A DNA stretch of 64,000 nucleotides, taken from Bacteroidales bacterium UBA3834 (lineage in GTDB: Bacteria > Bacteroidota > Bacteroidia > Bacteroidales > P3). Positions 34,410 to 42,778 of the stretch are shown one piece after another. A program made the position numbers and the translations under genes. The notes beneath the pieces were generated by a model, which made no database searches, had not been told where the DNA came from, and saw only the letters and a program-made list of their open reading frames with translations. The DNA lies in NCBI GenBank assembly GCA_002392965.1, contig DGIA01000010.1, positions 64,366 through 128,365 on the forward strand, written 5' to 3'. Position 1 is the first letter of the stretch. Every line of letters begins with the position of its first letter.

Positions 34410-37400
34410 TCAACGAACTACACATTTTGTTGTTCTCTGTTGCACTGTGCCGTCACTGTCGGTCACAATGATTCGGGCAAGGTAGAGCCCTGGTGGCACA
34501 GCCCCGAGGTCCCATACCACAGGTCCTACTACGTAGCCATCGGCCGAAAGAGGTGGGGTTTGGGTGGCGACAATCTGTCCATAGGAGTTGAAAATCTGTA
34601 GCTCGGCAGTGGCAACACGGGCGCTGTTGTTCACCTCCAGCATGAATCGGGCACTGCCGGATGCTGGATTGGGCCAGCAGTGCAGGTCTGAGATGTTGAG
34701 AGTATCGGCGTTTTGTACGGTGAAATTGATGGTGGCTGAAGCCGAGATGCCGTAAATGTTCCATGCCTTGAGGGTCAGTGTATGTTTGCCGGGGTCCAGG
34801 TCGCGGAAAGAATAAACTACCGTGCCGCTGCCCACCTGTGCCAAGTCGGGTTGGAACAGGTCGTTGAGCACCACCAGGCTCCCAGGGTTGTCGTCGAGCA
34901 CGGCGGTGATATCATGCCCGAGGCCGGCGCCGGCATTGATGCCTGCCGAGTCGCAGAGGAGTGCAATCAAGGTGGGATTGTTGTCGGTCAACCCGCCCGA
35001 GCGGAAATGAGTGTCTCCGATAAAGAGTTGTATGGTGGGGGCGAGGGTGGAAATATCGGCTGTGTCGTTCATTCCGCCCAGTAGTAAGCGGCTATAGCAA
35101 CCTGTGGCATGGTCGTAGGCCGATCGGGCATAGTGGCTCAGCTTGGCATAATCGTATTGATATGCAACATCCTTGGGCACGATGAAGGAGTATTCGAATT
35201 GTCCTTCGGATACCGGGTGGCTGCCTCGATAGATGATGTTTTTCTGTTGGGTAAAGCTCACCTCGGTGCCTGGATTGTCGTTGGCCAAGGTCTTGGTTAT
35301 TACAGTCCGGTCGAAAACGATAGGGTACAATGTGCCTTCGAAGTCGTCAATTCTCTGTCCCGATGTGTCTTGAATTTCGCCGCTTATGGTGACCCGGGAG
35401 AGCACTGTGGCTGTGTCGTCCACTCCCTCAGTGACGGGCTGTCGGTTGATCTGCGTCACTACCACCCGGTTTTCAGGTTGGCTGAGGTGCAGGGCAGGGT
35501 CACCGATGAGGTTGATGCAAGGCGACACGGTGGAGGTGCGGTTTTTGGCCATGCGCAAGGCGTCGCCGATGGTGTATCGTGGGTCGAGGGCAAAGCGTAC
35601 TACGTCGTTGTTGAAGCGTTCTGTATGGCTGATAGGTCGCGAGGAACTGACCACGCCGATGAAAGCCGCCGGGGCCAGAATGCACGCTTCCGATCCGCAC
35701 AAGCCGTCCAGATTATCATATCGGCCGTAGGAACAGGTGCTTGTCACAAACAGCGGCAACCGGTCTGTGTTGCCGTAGGAGGCGATGTCGCTGAATTCCA
35801 TATATCGTTCGGTACCCAGGTAGTTGGTCGATCCGTGACCGATATAGTTGATTAAGAGGCATCCGTTGTTCATGCGTTGGCGCAGGGCATTGTTGAGGTC
35901 TGGATAATAGGAGCCGATGGCGCCGCTGCTCTGGTGGTAGGAGTCGGCATAGAGTTTGTCAATATTGATATGTGGATGGGCATCGTTGATGCTGCGTGCC
36001 ACCACTTCGCTCGAGTGGGCAAAAGCGCTGTCGTAGGGTTTCCCCGGGTCCGCGTCGTCGGCCAGCAAGGCCACGTAGTTGCGCCAATCACCCCGTTGGC
36101 GGTCGTCGGCCAAATCGCGGCGGGTCAGATACCCTTCGATTTTATCCACCAGATGGGTGGCTTCGCTCAGGTTCTTGGCGGGCAGACGTCCTACCCCCAC
36201 ATTCAGGGTGTCCGAACTGCCTCCACGGGCGTTCTCTCCCAGATATCCCATCATGTCGTCGCTGCTGTAGGACATGCCGTCCTCGTCGAAAGAGTAGGTG
36301 GTTTCGTATGTGACCACGGTGGGTAGGCTGTTTCCCAGCAGGTCCCGATTGTCATAGGTGCCTTTGCCCATCAGCAGCAGGTAGCGTGGCGCATGTTCTG
36401 GATGCGAGGCCTTGAGGTGGCGCAACAGCGAGCGGATGGCCATAGGGTCGGCCTTGCCCGAAGAGAACTCGTTGAATACCTGGACGTCGGTGGTTACCAG
36501 GACATCCATGCCGTCGAACAGTTCGTGCAGCATGGCCACCCGCTGGGCTTGCGACAGCAGCGATGGATGGCTCACCACCACCAGGTCGGCGGCAGCGCTG
36601 CCATGCAGGTTCTGGTTGGCCAAGGATGAAATGGAGGCGGGGGTCAGATAGAGGCTTCCGTCGAAAGCGACATAGCATCTCGCTTCGTCGGTGTTGTCGC
36701 TCCATGTTCCCGAGGTGACAGCTATTTCCCGTTCCTCTCCGGCATGGGTCACGTCCCACACACGTAGCCCCGAAGGGGCATTGCCCATGCGGAAGCGTGC
36801 TGCTCCGCCCAAGGCTTGGTCGTTGCGCACCATCAGCTGGCCGCTTCCGAATGTCAGCGGCGCATGGCTGTTGAGTTCGATGAAATCCAGATAGCCTGCT
36901 GCCGAGCTCTCGTTCGGGTTGTATGAGAGGTTGAAGGTGAATGAACTTGCCGTTGTGTTGATTTCGTCCAGGGTGGTTACATGCACTGTCCGGTTGGGGA
37001 TGGAAACGGTGTTGGAATAGTTGGTGGTGCCGATGCTGAAAGAGGCTGTGAGCGTGCTTTTGCTGGCCAACGCATAGCGCAGCCGCACTCGTCCGTCCGC
37101 GTTTCCGGCCACGCTCAGGTTGAAACTACGGCTCGGTATCGAAGAGTTGAACTTCTCGCCCATCCACAACTGCCCTGTGCCAAAGATGTTCACCAAATCG
37201 TTGTCGATATGGGTCACCGAGGTGAACGAGGTCACTTCCGAGGTGGCTTCGGGCACGTTGCCAGACACAGCGATGTGACGCACGGTGGTGGCCGAAGTGG
37301 TCAGGTAGTAGTAGTTGCACGTGGCGTAGGCATGATGTTCAAACTCCCATCGGTCGTCGTTTTGTGAATAACTCCATTTTTCGGCACCTTCACCGAAGAA

Positions 37401-37712
37401 AAGCACTTCGTCGCCGCTGTCGAAACGTCCGTTGCCGTTGTTGTCCCGCACGTCGATGGTCACGGGCTGCAAGTCGGCATAGGAGGTCTGACGGTTGTCG
37501 ATGGAGAGCATGCCGCCTCCGCGTCCGAAAAGGCCGATGCTGTCGATGCTTGTTCCCTGCAGCGCAGGCAGGTCGCTCACCGTCAGGCGGTACATGCCTG
37601 CCTGCGTCGCCGTCAGTCGCCACCACCGGCCTGTGGCCAGTACCGAGGCCTCCTGGGCTTCGACGCACAACGCCGCCATACACAGCATCAGATATATAAT
37701 AATCCTCTTCAA
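34410..37712 (-). CDS. porU: T9SS sortase PorU
   Basis: 1100 residues, close to P. gingivalis PorU. Signal peptide MKRIIIYLMLCMAALCVEAQ. A large N-terminal beta region is followed by a gingipain-like C25 peptidase domain with catalytic His in LLINYIGHGS (near residue 625) and Cys in FVTSTCSYGRYD (near 658). PorU itself ends in a T9SS-type tail (WPNPASGSARF, LQIFNSYGQIV, PPGLYLARIIV). It removes sorting tails of cargo and links them to A-LPS or another surface glycan. Substrates in this window: the proteins at 1615 and 22125. Confidence 0.95.
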   Translation of the reverse strand: MKRIIIYLMLCMAALCVEAQEASVLATGRWWRLTATQAGMYRLTVSDLPALQGTSIDSIGLFGRGGGMLSIDNRQTSYADLQPVTIDVRDNNGNGRFDSGDEVLFFGEGAEKWSYSQNDDRWEFEHHAYATCNYYYLTTSATTVRHIAVSGNVPEATSEVTSFTSVTHIDNDLVNIFGTGQLWMGEKFNSSIPSRSFNLSVAGNADGRVRLRYALASKSTLTASFSIGTTNYSNTVSIPNRTVHVTTLDEINTTASSFTFNLSYNPNESSAAGYLDFIELNSHAPLTFGSGQLMVRNDQALGGAARFRMGNAPSGLRVWDVTHAGEEREIAVTSGTWSDNTDEARCYVAFDGSLYLTPASISSLANQNLHGSAAADLVVVSHPSLLSQAQRVAMLHELFDGMDVLVTTDVQVFNEFSSGKADPMAIRSLLRHLKASHPEHAPRYLLLMGKGTYDNRDLLGNSLPTVVTYETTYSFDEDGMSYSSDDMMGYLGENARGGSSDTLNVGVGRLPAKNLSEATHLVDKIEGYLTRRDLADDRQRGDWRNYVALLADDADPGKPYDSAFAHSSEVVARSINDAHPHINIDKLYADSYHQSSGAIGSYYPDLNNALRQRMNNGCLLINYIGHGSTNYLGTERYMEFSDIASYGNTDRLPLFVTSTCSYGRYDNLDGLCGSEACILAPAAFIGVVSSSRPISHTERFNNDVVRFALDPRYTIGDALRMAKNRTSTVSPCINLIGDPALHLSQPENRVVVTQINRQPVTEGVDDTATVLSRVTISGEIQDTSGQRIDDFEGTLYPIVFDRTVITKTLANDNPGTEVSFTQQKNIIYRGSHPVSEGQFEYSFIVPKDVAYQYDYAKLSHYARSAYDHATGCYSRLLLGGMNDTADISTLAPTIQLFIGDTHFRSGGLTDNNPTLIALLCDSAGINAGAGLGHDITAVLDDNPGSLVVLNDLFQPDLAQVGSGTVVYSFRDLDPGKHTLTLKAWNIYGISASATINFTVQNADTLNISDLHCWPNPASGSARFMLEVNNSARVATAELQIFNSYGQIVATQTPPLSADGYVVGPVVWDLGAVPPGLYLARIIVTDSDGTVQQRTTKCVVR

Positions 37713-37792
37713 AATGAGTAAGAATCCCTTTGGTGCTATTAATTCTTATTTATTTAAACAGTTTCCTTAACGACTTTTCTCTTTTTTTATTG

Positions 37793-37801
37793 TATCTTTG
37801 C
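37793..37801 (+). promoter_or_regulatory. -7 promoter element for the MATE gene
   Basis: TATCTTTGC, predicted start near 37804, about 24 bases before the ATG at 37828. Confidence 0.7.
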
Positions 37802-37827
37802 ACCGCAATATTTATGCCACACGTAGC

Positions 37828-39168
37828 ATGAACATCGAGCTATCAGGCCATTATGGCTACCGACGGATGATAAGATCGGTCCTGCCGAGCATCGCGATGG
37901 TGCTTGTGACGAGCATCTACAGCATCGTGGATGGTTTCTTTGTGGCCAATTTTGCCGGCAAGACGGGCTTTGCAGCCATCAACCTCACCTTTCCGGCCAT
38001 CATGATGATAGGCTCCCTGGGATTGATGATCGGCACAGGTGGCGCAGCCCTGGTGGCGAAAATCAAAGGTGAAGGCTATCCCGAGAAGGCCAACCGTGTG
38101 TTCACCATGCTGGTGCAGTTCGGCTTGGCACTCGGGGTGCTGCTGGGCGTCGCGCTGGCCATCGGGGCACCCGTCGTGGCGCGGTGGTTGGGAGCCGACG
38201 AGCCGATGATGGACGAGTGTGTGACCTATATCCGCCTGAATATGATTGGTATGCCGGGCTTTGTGCTGCAATGTGCCTTCCAGTCGTTCTATATGGCGGC
38301 CGAACGGCCACAACTGGGTACGTTGATGTCGATAGTGGCTGGTGTGGTCAATGTGCTGCTCGATGCGGTGCTGGTGTGGGGATTGGGCTTGGGGGTGGCT
38401 GGTGCGGCGCTGGCCACTGCGGCAGGTTGCCTGGTCGGCGGCCTCTTCCCGCTCTACTATTTCTCCTCCCGCCGCAACCGCGGGTCGCTGCGTATCATCC
38501 CGACGCGCATCCTCTGGCCTTACGTCGGCAAGGCCTGTGCCAACGGATTGTCCGAGTATGTGGGCAGTATAGCCATGAATATCGTCACCATGTGCTACAA
38601 CCTGCAGCTGATGCGCTATCTGGGCGAGGACGGAGTGTCGGCCTACGGTGTGGTGATGTACATCGCCTTCATCTTCGCCGCCGTTTTTATCGGATACAAC
38701 ATCGGCATCACACCCATCATCGGCTACCACTATGGTGCCGCCGACGTGCGCGAGCAACGGTCGCTGTTCTTCAAGTCGCTGACCGTTATCGGGGTGCTGG
38801 GCGTGCTGATGACCCTCACGGCCGAACTCTTCGCCGGGCAGCTGGCAAGGGTGTTCGTGGGTTACGATGCCGACCTTACCGCCTTGACCATCAAGGCTAT
38901 GCGTCTCTATATGCTGGCCTTCCTCATCACCGGATGCAATATGTTTGTCTCGGCTCTCTTCACAGGCCTGAACAACGGGGTGGTGAGCGCTGTGGCATCC
39001 TTCACCCGCACCTTGGTGTTCGAGTTGGCTTGCGTGTGGATTCTGCCTGCGCTTGTGGGCATCGACGGCATCTGGTTCTCGTGGGGTATCGCCGAGCTGC
39101 TCAGCCTCTTCCTCTGCGGTTTCCTTGTGGCCCGCTTCGCTCCGCAACTGCTACGCCGACAGAGGTAG
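37828..39168 (+). CDS. MATE-family multidrug/organic cation efflux protein
   Basis: 446 residues from the ATG at 37828; the upstream in-frame start at 37798 overlaps the promoter. Twelve hydrophobic segments in two halves of six, as in MATE exporters: ILPSIAMVLVTSIYSIVDGFF-like helix 1, FPAIMMIGSLGLMIGTGGAAL helix 2, and a repeat of this layout after about residue 225. These inner-membrane antiporters use Na+ or H+ gradients. Substrate cannot be told. Followed by 11-bp array E and a tRNA gene. Confidence 0.92.
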   Translation: MNIELSGHYGYRRMIRSVLPSIAMVLVTSIYSIVDGFFVANFAGKTGFAAINLTFPAIMMIGSLGLMIGTGGAALVAKIKGEGYPEKANRVFTMLVQFGLALGVLLGVALAIGAPVVARWLGADEPMMDECVTYIRLNMIGMPGFVLQCAFQSFYMAAERPQLGTLMSIVAGVVNVLLDAVLVWGLGLGVAGAALATAAGCLVGGLFPLYYFSSRRNRGSLRIIPTRILWPYVGKACANGLSEYVGSIAMNIVTMCYNLQLMRYLGEDGVSAYGVVMYIAFIFAAVFIGYNIGITPIIGYHYGAADVREQRSLFFKSLTVIGVLGVLMTLTAELFAGQLARVFVGYDADLTALTIKAMRLYMLAFLITGCNMFVSALFTGLNNGVVSAVASFTRTLVFELACVWILPALVGIDGIWFSWGIAELLSLFLCGFLVARFAPQLLRRQR

Positions 39169-39205
39169 TATAACTGTTTGATAATTAATCATGAATGGCG
39201 TATGA

Positions 39206-39271
39206 CCTAGTATTGCCCTAGTATTACCCTAGTACTACCCTAGTACTACCCTAGTATAAACCTAGGTCTTT
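39206..39271. repeat. 11-bp repeat array E, six units
   Basis: Six consecutive units each beginning CCTAG: CCTAGTATTGC, CCTAGTATTAC, CCTAGTACTAC twice, CCTAGTATAAA, CCTAGGTCTTT. Same core as array A at the window start. Lies between the MATE gene and tRNA-Arg; the rest of that 275-base spacer is AT-rich with nothing recognised. Confidence 0.92.
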
Positions 39272-39443
39272 TTGGTGTTGGATTTTGGGGAATGGAACGA
39301 TAATGCACTTTGTCAATTACATTTATCTATATTTAAATATGACAATCAGTATCTGGCCGGAATATTGGGAATGATAGGGATTTGAATTTTTTTTCATCGT
39401 GACACAATAATAATTTCCAGGTCGTGTTATTATGAGCGAATCT

Positions 39444-39520
39444 GGCCCCGTAGTTCAGCTGAATAGAACGTCGGATTCCGGTTCCGAAAGTCGTGGGTTT
39501 GAATCCCGCCGGGGTCACCA
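39444..39520 (+). tRNA. tRNA-Arg (anticodon CCG)
   Basis: A 77-base cloverleaf with encoded CCA. The acceptor stem pairs GGCCCCG with CGGGGTC, including one G-U. The D arm is GTTC/GAAC. The anticodon stem TCGGA/TCCGA closes loop TTCCGGT, anticodon CCG, reading the Arg codon CGG. T arm GTGGG/CCCGC with loop TTTGAAT. Single tRNA, not in a cluster. Confidence 0.95.
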
Positions 39521-39524
39521 ATAG

Positions 39525-39559
39525 AGCGCCAACCGTCACTGAATATGGCAGTTGGCGCT
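39525..39559 (+). terminator. Inverted repeat after tRNA-Arg, likely terminator
   Basis: AGCGCCAAC at 39525-39533 pairs with GTTGGCGCT at 39551-39559 around a 17-base loop, 5 bases after the tRNA. There is only a short T stretch after it, so termination or 3' processing are both possible. Confidence 0.55.
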
Positions 39560-39574
39560 TAATAATGAAAAGTT

Positions 39575-40450
39575 ATGAGCAAATCCACCCATCCTTTTAT
39601 GCAATTGCTGGTCATGTTGGCTATGTCGCTCGGCATGCTCGTCGTGGTCAGTCTTCCCGAAGTGGTGCTTGTCGCTATGGGGGTCGATGTGATGTCGCGC
39701 CCCGTTCTGATGTGGACCCAGGCTGTCACACAGTTGCTTACCTTTCTTGTGCCGGTCGTCTTGATGACGATTATCTACTATCGAGGCCGCCAGCGCGAAT
39801 ATTACCGGCTGGAGTTCGGCGCCCGGAAGTGGTACTATGCCCTGACGGGTGTCGTGGTGATGTTGCTGGTGGTGCCTGTAAACGACTGGCTCATGGTGTG
39901 GAATGATTCGTGGAACCTTGGTCGGGTGGGGGAATTGCTCCGCTCGCTTCAAGATGCGACAGAAGGCGTTCTTGAGCAGATTATGGGAACCGACAGCGTT
40001 GGCGGTTTGGTCGCCAACCTGGTGGTTGTGGCCTTGCTGCCTGCTGTGTGCGAGGAAGTCTTCTTCCGTGCCGGCATCCAGAATTTGTTGCAGCGCTGGT
40101 TCTCCGCCGACGGGCGTAAGCCTTGGGGTACTCATGTGGCTGTATGGGTGACTGCCTTGATTTTCAGTCTTGGACATGGGGAGCTCTTCTCATTCATGCC
40201 TCGCTTGGTATTGGGTGCGGTGTTGGGTTACCTTTATGTCGGCAGCGGTTCCATCCTGCCCAATATGCTGGCTCACTTTTTCAACAACGCTTTGGTGGTG
40301 GTGCTCTACTGGCTAGTGGCACGCGGGGGGCTCGACATCGATCCGGAAGCCCCGCTGGCTGTCGGCGGGTTACTCACCGCCTGTTGCACCTTTGCCGCTG
40401 TGGCGGTGTTTGTCGTAACATTTGGTAAAAAACTAAAAATTAGCCGATAG
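39575..40450 (+). CDS. CPBP-family intramembrane glutamic protease
   Basis: 291 residues, about eight hydrophobic segments. CPBP (Abi) motifs: motif 1 CEEVFFRAGIQN (EExxxR), motif 2 FSLGHGELFSFMPRLVLG with its His, and motif 3 SILPNMLAHFFNN with HxxxN. In eukaryotes the family processes CAAX proteins; bacterial members act in bacteriocin immunity or membrane protein processing, so the substrate is open. It starts 15 bases after the inverted repeat behind the tRNA. Confidence 0.9.
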   Translation: MSKSTHPFMQLLVMLAMSLGMLVVVSLPEVVLVAMGVDVMSRPVLMWTQAVTQLLTFLVPVVLMTIIYYRGRQREYYRLEFGARKWYYALTGVVVMLLVVPVNDWLMVWNDSWNLGRVGELLRSLQDATEGVLEQIMGTDSVGGLVANLVVVALLPAVCEEVFFRAGIQNLLQRWFSADGRKPWGTHVAVWVTALIFSLGHGELFSFMPRLVLGAVLGYLYVGSGSILPNMLAHFFNNALVVVLYWLVARGGLDIDPEAPLAVGGLLTACCTFAAVAVFVVTFGKKLKISR

Positions 40451-40608
40451 AGAGGCGGCCGCAAGGTGCCCGAACGGGGGAAAGGAATGTAAAATAAAGA
40501 AAAAAAAGAGTTGTTGCAATTGGGTGAAATTTAGTTGGTTGGATGTGTGTGAAATGTTAAAATGGAGGGAAATGAAAAAAAAATAATTTCCATTTGAAAA
40601 AAAAGTAT

Positions 40609-40617
40609 TAATTTTGC
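40609..40617 (+). promoter_or_regulatory. -7 promoter element for the HU gene
   Basis: TAATTTTGC in a strongly A-rich region. Predicted start near 40620, with a leader of about 50 bases. Confidence 0.68.
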
Positions 40618-40669
40618 AGTCCGATTTTGTTTGAAAAACAAGTTAGTAACATTAAAAATAACAGAAAAA

Positions 40670-40954
40670 ATGACAAAGGCAGAAATCGTAGCTGAAATAG
40701 CTCAGAAAACCGGTATCGAGAAAGTTGCCATCCAGGCTACCGTCGAGGAGTTCATGACTGTCATCAAAGAGAGCCTCTCCGAGGGTGAGAACGTCTATCT
40801 GCGTGGTTTTGGTAGCTTCATCGTGAAGAAACGTGCTGAGAAGACTGGCCGTAACATCAGCAAGAACACCACCATCATCATCCCGGCCCACAACATCCCC
40901 GCTTTCAAGCCCGCCAAGACTTTCATGCAGGATGTGAAAAAGAAAGTGAAATAA
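40670..40954 (+). CDS. HU-family DNA-binding protein
   Basis: 94 residues from the ATG at 40670 (MTKAEIVAEIAQKTG), the usual HU N-terminus; an upstream TTG in frame would add thirteen residues. The HU signature is GFGSFIVKKRAEKTGRN followed by the DNA-intercalating arm (IPAHNIPAFKPAKTF). It acts as a dimer that bends and compacts DNA. The end is lysine-rich (VKKKVK). A 29-residue basic protein gene follows after 22 bases and is probably on the same message. Confidence 0.95.
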   Translation: MTKAEIVAEIAQKTGIEKVAIQATVEEFMTVIKESLSEGENVYLRGFGSFIVKKRAEKTGRNISKNTTIIIPAHNIPAFKPAKTFMQDVKKKVK

Positions 40955-40976
40955 GTTTTTTAAATAGTCATTAGCA

Positions 40977-41066
40977 ATGCCTAACGGAAAAAAGCATAAA
41001 CGTCACAAAATGTCCACGCACAAGCGTAAAAAACGCCTGCGCAAGAACAGACATAAGAAGAAATAA
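40977..41066 (+). CDS. 29-residue basic ribosomal-type protein (AURKAIP1/COX24-like)
   Basis: A tiny gene: ATG at 40977, TAA at 41064. The product is MPNGKKHKRHKMSTHKRKK followed by RLRKNRHKKK. More than half the residues are Lys, Arg or His, with no acidic residues. It matches the very short protein widespread in Bacteroidota and named for similarity to the C-terminus of mitochondrial AURKAIP1 (mS38/COX24), a small ribosomal subunit component. A ribosomal role is therefore likely. Position between HU and RNase G/E and the downstream hairpin support a real transcript. Confidence 0.85.
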   Translation: MPNGKKHKRHKMSTHKRKKRLRKNRHKKK

Positions 41067-41115
41067 GGTCTGATTCTGTTTGACAGGACAGACGACATTT
41101 CTTCACCTAAAGACT

Positions 41116-41164
41116 AAAACAAATTACACACCACCTGTCACGGGTTGGTATGTAGTTTGTTTTT
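41116..41164 (+). terminator. Hairpin before the RNase G/E gene: terminator or attenuator
   Basis: Long imperfect inverted repeat: 41116-41135 pairs with 41142-41164, ending in TTTTTTATT. It can end the HU-bS22-like message. The RNase gene starts only 36 bases later with no clear -7 element of its own, so read-through control is possible. A second smaller stem (GTCTG/CAGAC, 41068-41093) precedes it. Confidence 0.6.
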
Positions 41165-41199
41165 TATTGTGTGTTTGAACTAGAGGAAACTGATTTTAA

Positions 41200-42753
41200 G
41201 TGGAAAAAGAACTCATTATATCGCGTCAGGAAGATGGCGTGCAGATAGCCCTTACCGAGGATAAACGTCTGGTGGAGTTGCATAAGGAGCAGCCCGGAGG
41301 ACAATTCGCCGTGGGTGACATCTATTTTGGCAAGGTCAAGAAAATCATGCAGGGCCTCAATGCCGCCTTTGTTGATATAGGTGGCGACAAAGAGGGTTTT
41401 ATGCACTATCTTGATCTTGGCCCCGATTATAACTCCGTGGATAAGTACCTACGGTTGGCCATGAATGGCGACAAAGGTGCTGCCACGTTGTCCAACTTCA
41501 AGATTGAACCTGTGTTGGAAAAGGTGGGCAATTTCGGCAATGTGTTGAAGGTGGGACAGCCCATCCTTGTACAAGTAACCAAAGAGCCCATATCCACCAA
41601 AGGCCCCAAGGTGACTGGTGACATCAGCATTGCAGGTCATTATCTGGTACTTACACCTTTCAGCAACAAGATATCCATCTCGCAGAAAATCAAAGGTTCG
41701 GAGGAACGTAACCGTCTGCGCCGTCTGATGCAGAGCATACGACCGCAGAATTTTGGAGTCATTGTCCGCACCGTTGCCGAGGGTAGAAGTGTGGCTGAGC
41801 TTGATGCCGACTTGCGTCAGTTGATGGACTGCTGGAAGCAAATGTCTGAGAAACTCAAGCATGTCAGCGCCCCATGCAAAGTGCACGCCGAGCTTGATAC
41901 AACCTCGGCATTGTTGCGTGATGTGCTGACCGATGATTTCTCCAGCATCTATGTCGATGACGCCGCTCTCTGTGAGGAGGTGCGCCGTGCAGTCAAGGTG
42001 ATGGCACCAGGCAAGGAGGATATGGTGAAACACTACAAGATGGAGACTCCCATCTTCGAGCAGTTTGGTGTACAGCGTGATATCCGACGTGCTTTCGGCC
42101 GCATAGTGACCATTCGCTCCGGAGTCTATCTCTATATAGAGCATACCGAGGCCATGCATGTCATCGATGTCAACAGCGGCAACCATATCAAGGCTGGAAG
42201 CGGTCAGGAAGACACGGCTCTGCAGGTGAACATCGAGAGCGGTATCGAGATTGCCCGCCAGTTGCGTTTGCGTGACATGGGCGGCATTGTTATCATCGAT
42301 TTCATCGACATGGACAAGGCCGAGAACCGCAAGAAACTGTTCGACGTGATGACCGAAGCCATGCGCCCCGACAAAGCCCGTCATACCATATTGCCTCTGA
42401 GTAAATTTGGTTTGATGCAGATCACTCGTCAGCGCGTACGTCCTGCGATGGAGGTCGATGTACAGGAGAAGTGCCCCATGTGTGACGGTACAGGACATAT
42501 CAAGCAGAGTATGGTGGTGGTGGATGAAATAGAGGCTTCTTTGAGACATCTTGCCACCGCCCAGCAGGAACGACATCTGACGCTCATCACGCACCCCTAT
42601 ATTTATGCCTATCTCACCAAAGGGTGGCTCAAAAGCCCTTACCGTCGCTGGCAACGGGCTTATCATGTACGTCTCAAGATGAAACAGTCGGAGAAGTACG
42701 GATTGTTGGAGTTCAGGTTCTTCCATGGCAATGGCGATGAGATACAGATGTAA
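41200..42753 (+). CDS. rng: Ribonuclease G/E family protein
   Basis: 517 residues, starting at GTG (41200) with AGAGGAAA upstream. An S1 RNA-binding domain (about 35-125, GGQFAVGDIYFGKVKKIMQG) precedes the catalytic domain with GGIVIIDFIDM, the metal-binding Asp residues (MHVIDVNSG and IIDFIDM), and the zinc-link CPMCDGTG. It lacks the long degradosome scaffold of E. coli RNase E, so it resembles RNase G. It processes rRNA 5' ends and degrades mRNA. The structured leader could allow autoregulation, as known for E. coli RNase E. Confidence 0.94.
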   Translation: MEKELIISRQEDGVQIALTEDKRLVELHKEQPGGQFAVGDIYFGKVKKIMQGLNAAFVDIGGDKEGFMHYLDLGPDYNSVDKYLRLAMNGDKGAATLSNFKIEPVLEKVGNFGNVLKVGQPILVQVTKEPISTKGPKVTGDISIAGHYLVLTPFSNKISISQKIKGSEERNRLRRLMQSIRPQNFGVIVRTVAEGRSVAELDADLRQLMDCWKQMSEKLKHVSAPCKVHAELDTTSALLRDVLTDDFSSIYVDDAALCEEVRRAVKVMAPGKEDMVKHYKMETPIFEQFGVQRDIRRAFGRIVTIRSGVYLYIEHTEAMHVIDVNSGNHIKAGSGQEDTALQVNIESGIEIARQLRLRDMGGIVIIDFIDMDKAENRKKLFDVMTEAMRPDKARHTILPLSKFGLMQITRQRVRPAMEVDVQEKCPMCDGTGHIKQSMVVVDEIEASLRHLATAQQERHLTLITHPYIYAYLTKGWLKSPYRRWQRAYHVRLKMKQSEKYGLLEFRFFHGNGDEIQM

Positions 42754-42778
42754 TAAAAGGAGATGTGAGAGGTTAGGG

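Noticed and set aside
37843..39147. 434-codon minus-strand frame antisense to the MATE gene
   Set aside because: Gln/His-rich mirror product without membrane or domain pattern; the plus-strand exporter is unambiguous.
1..39271. CRISPR array as explanation of the tandem repeats
   Set aside because: Units are 7-11 bp, directly adjacent, with no spacers of equal length and no cas genes.
39444..39575. tRNA-Arg as integration site of an element
   Set aside because: The inverted repeat after the tRNA is not a copy of its 3' end, and the genes that follow (CPBP protease, HU, RNase) are ordinary chromosomal ones.
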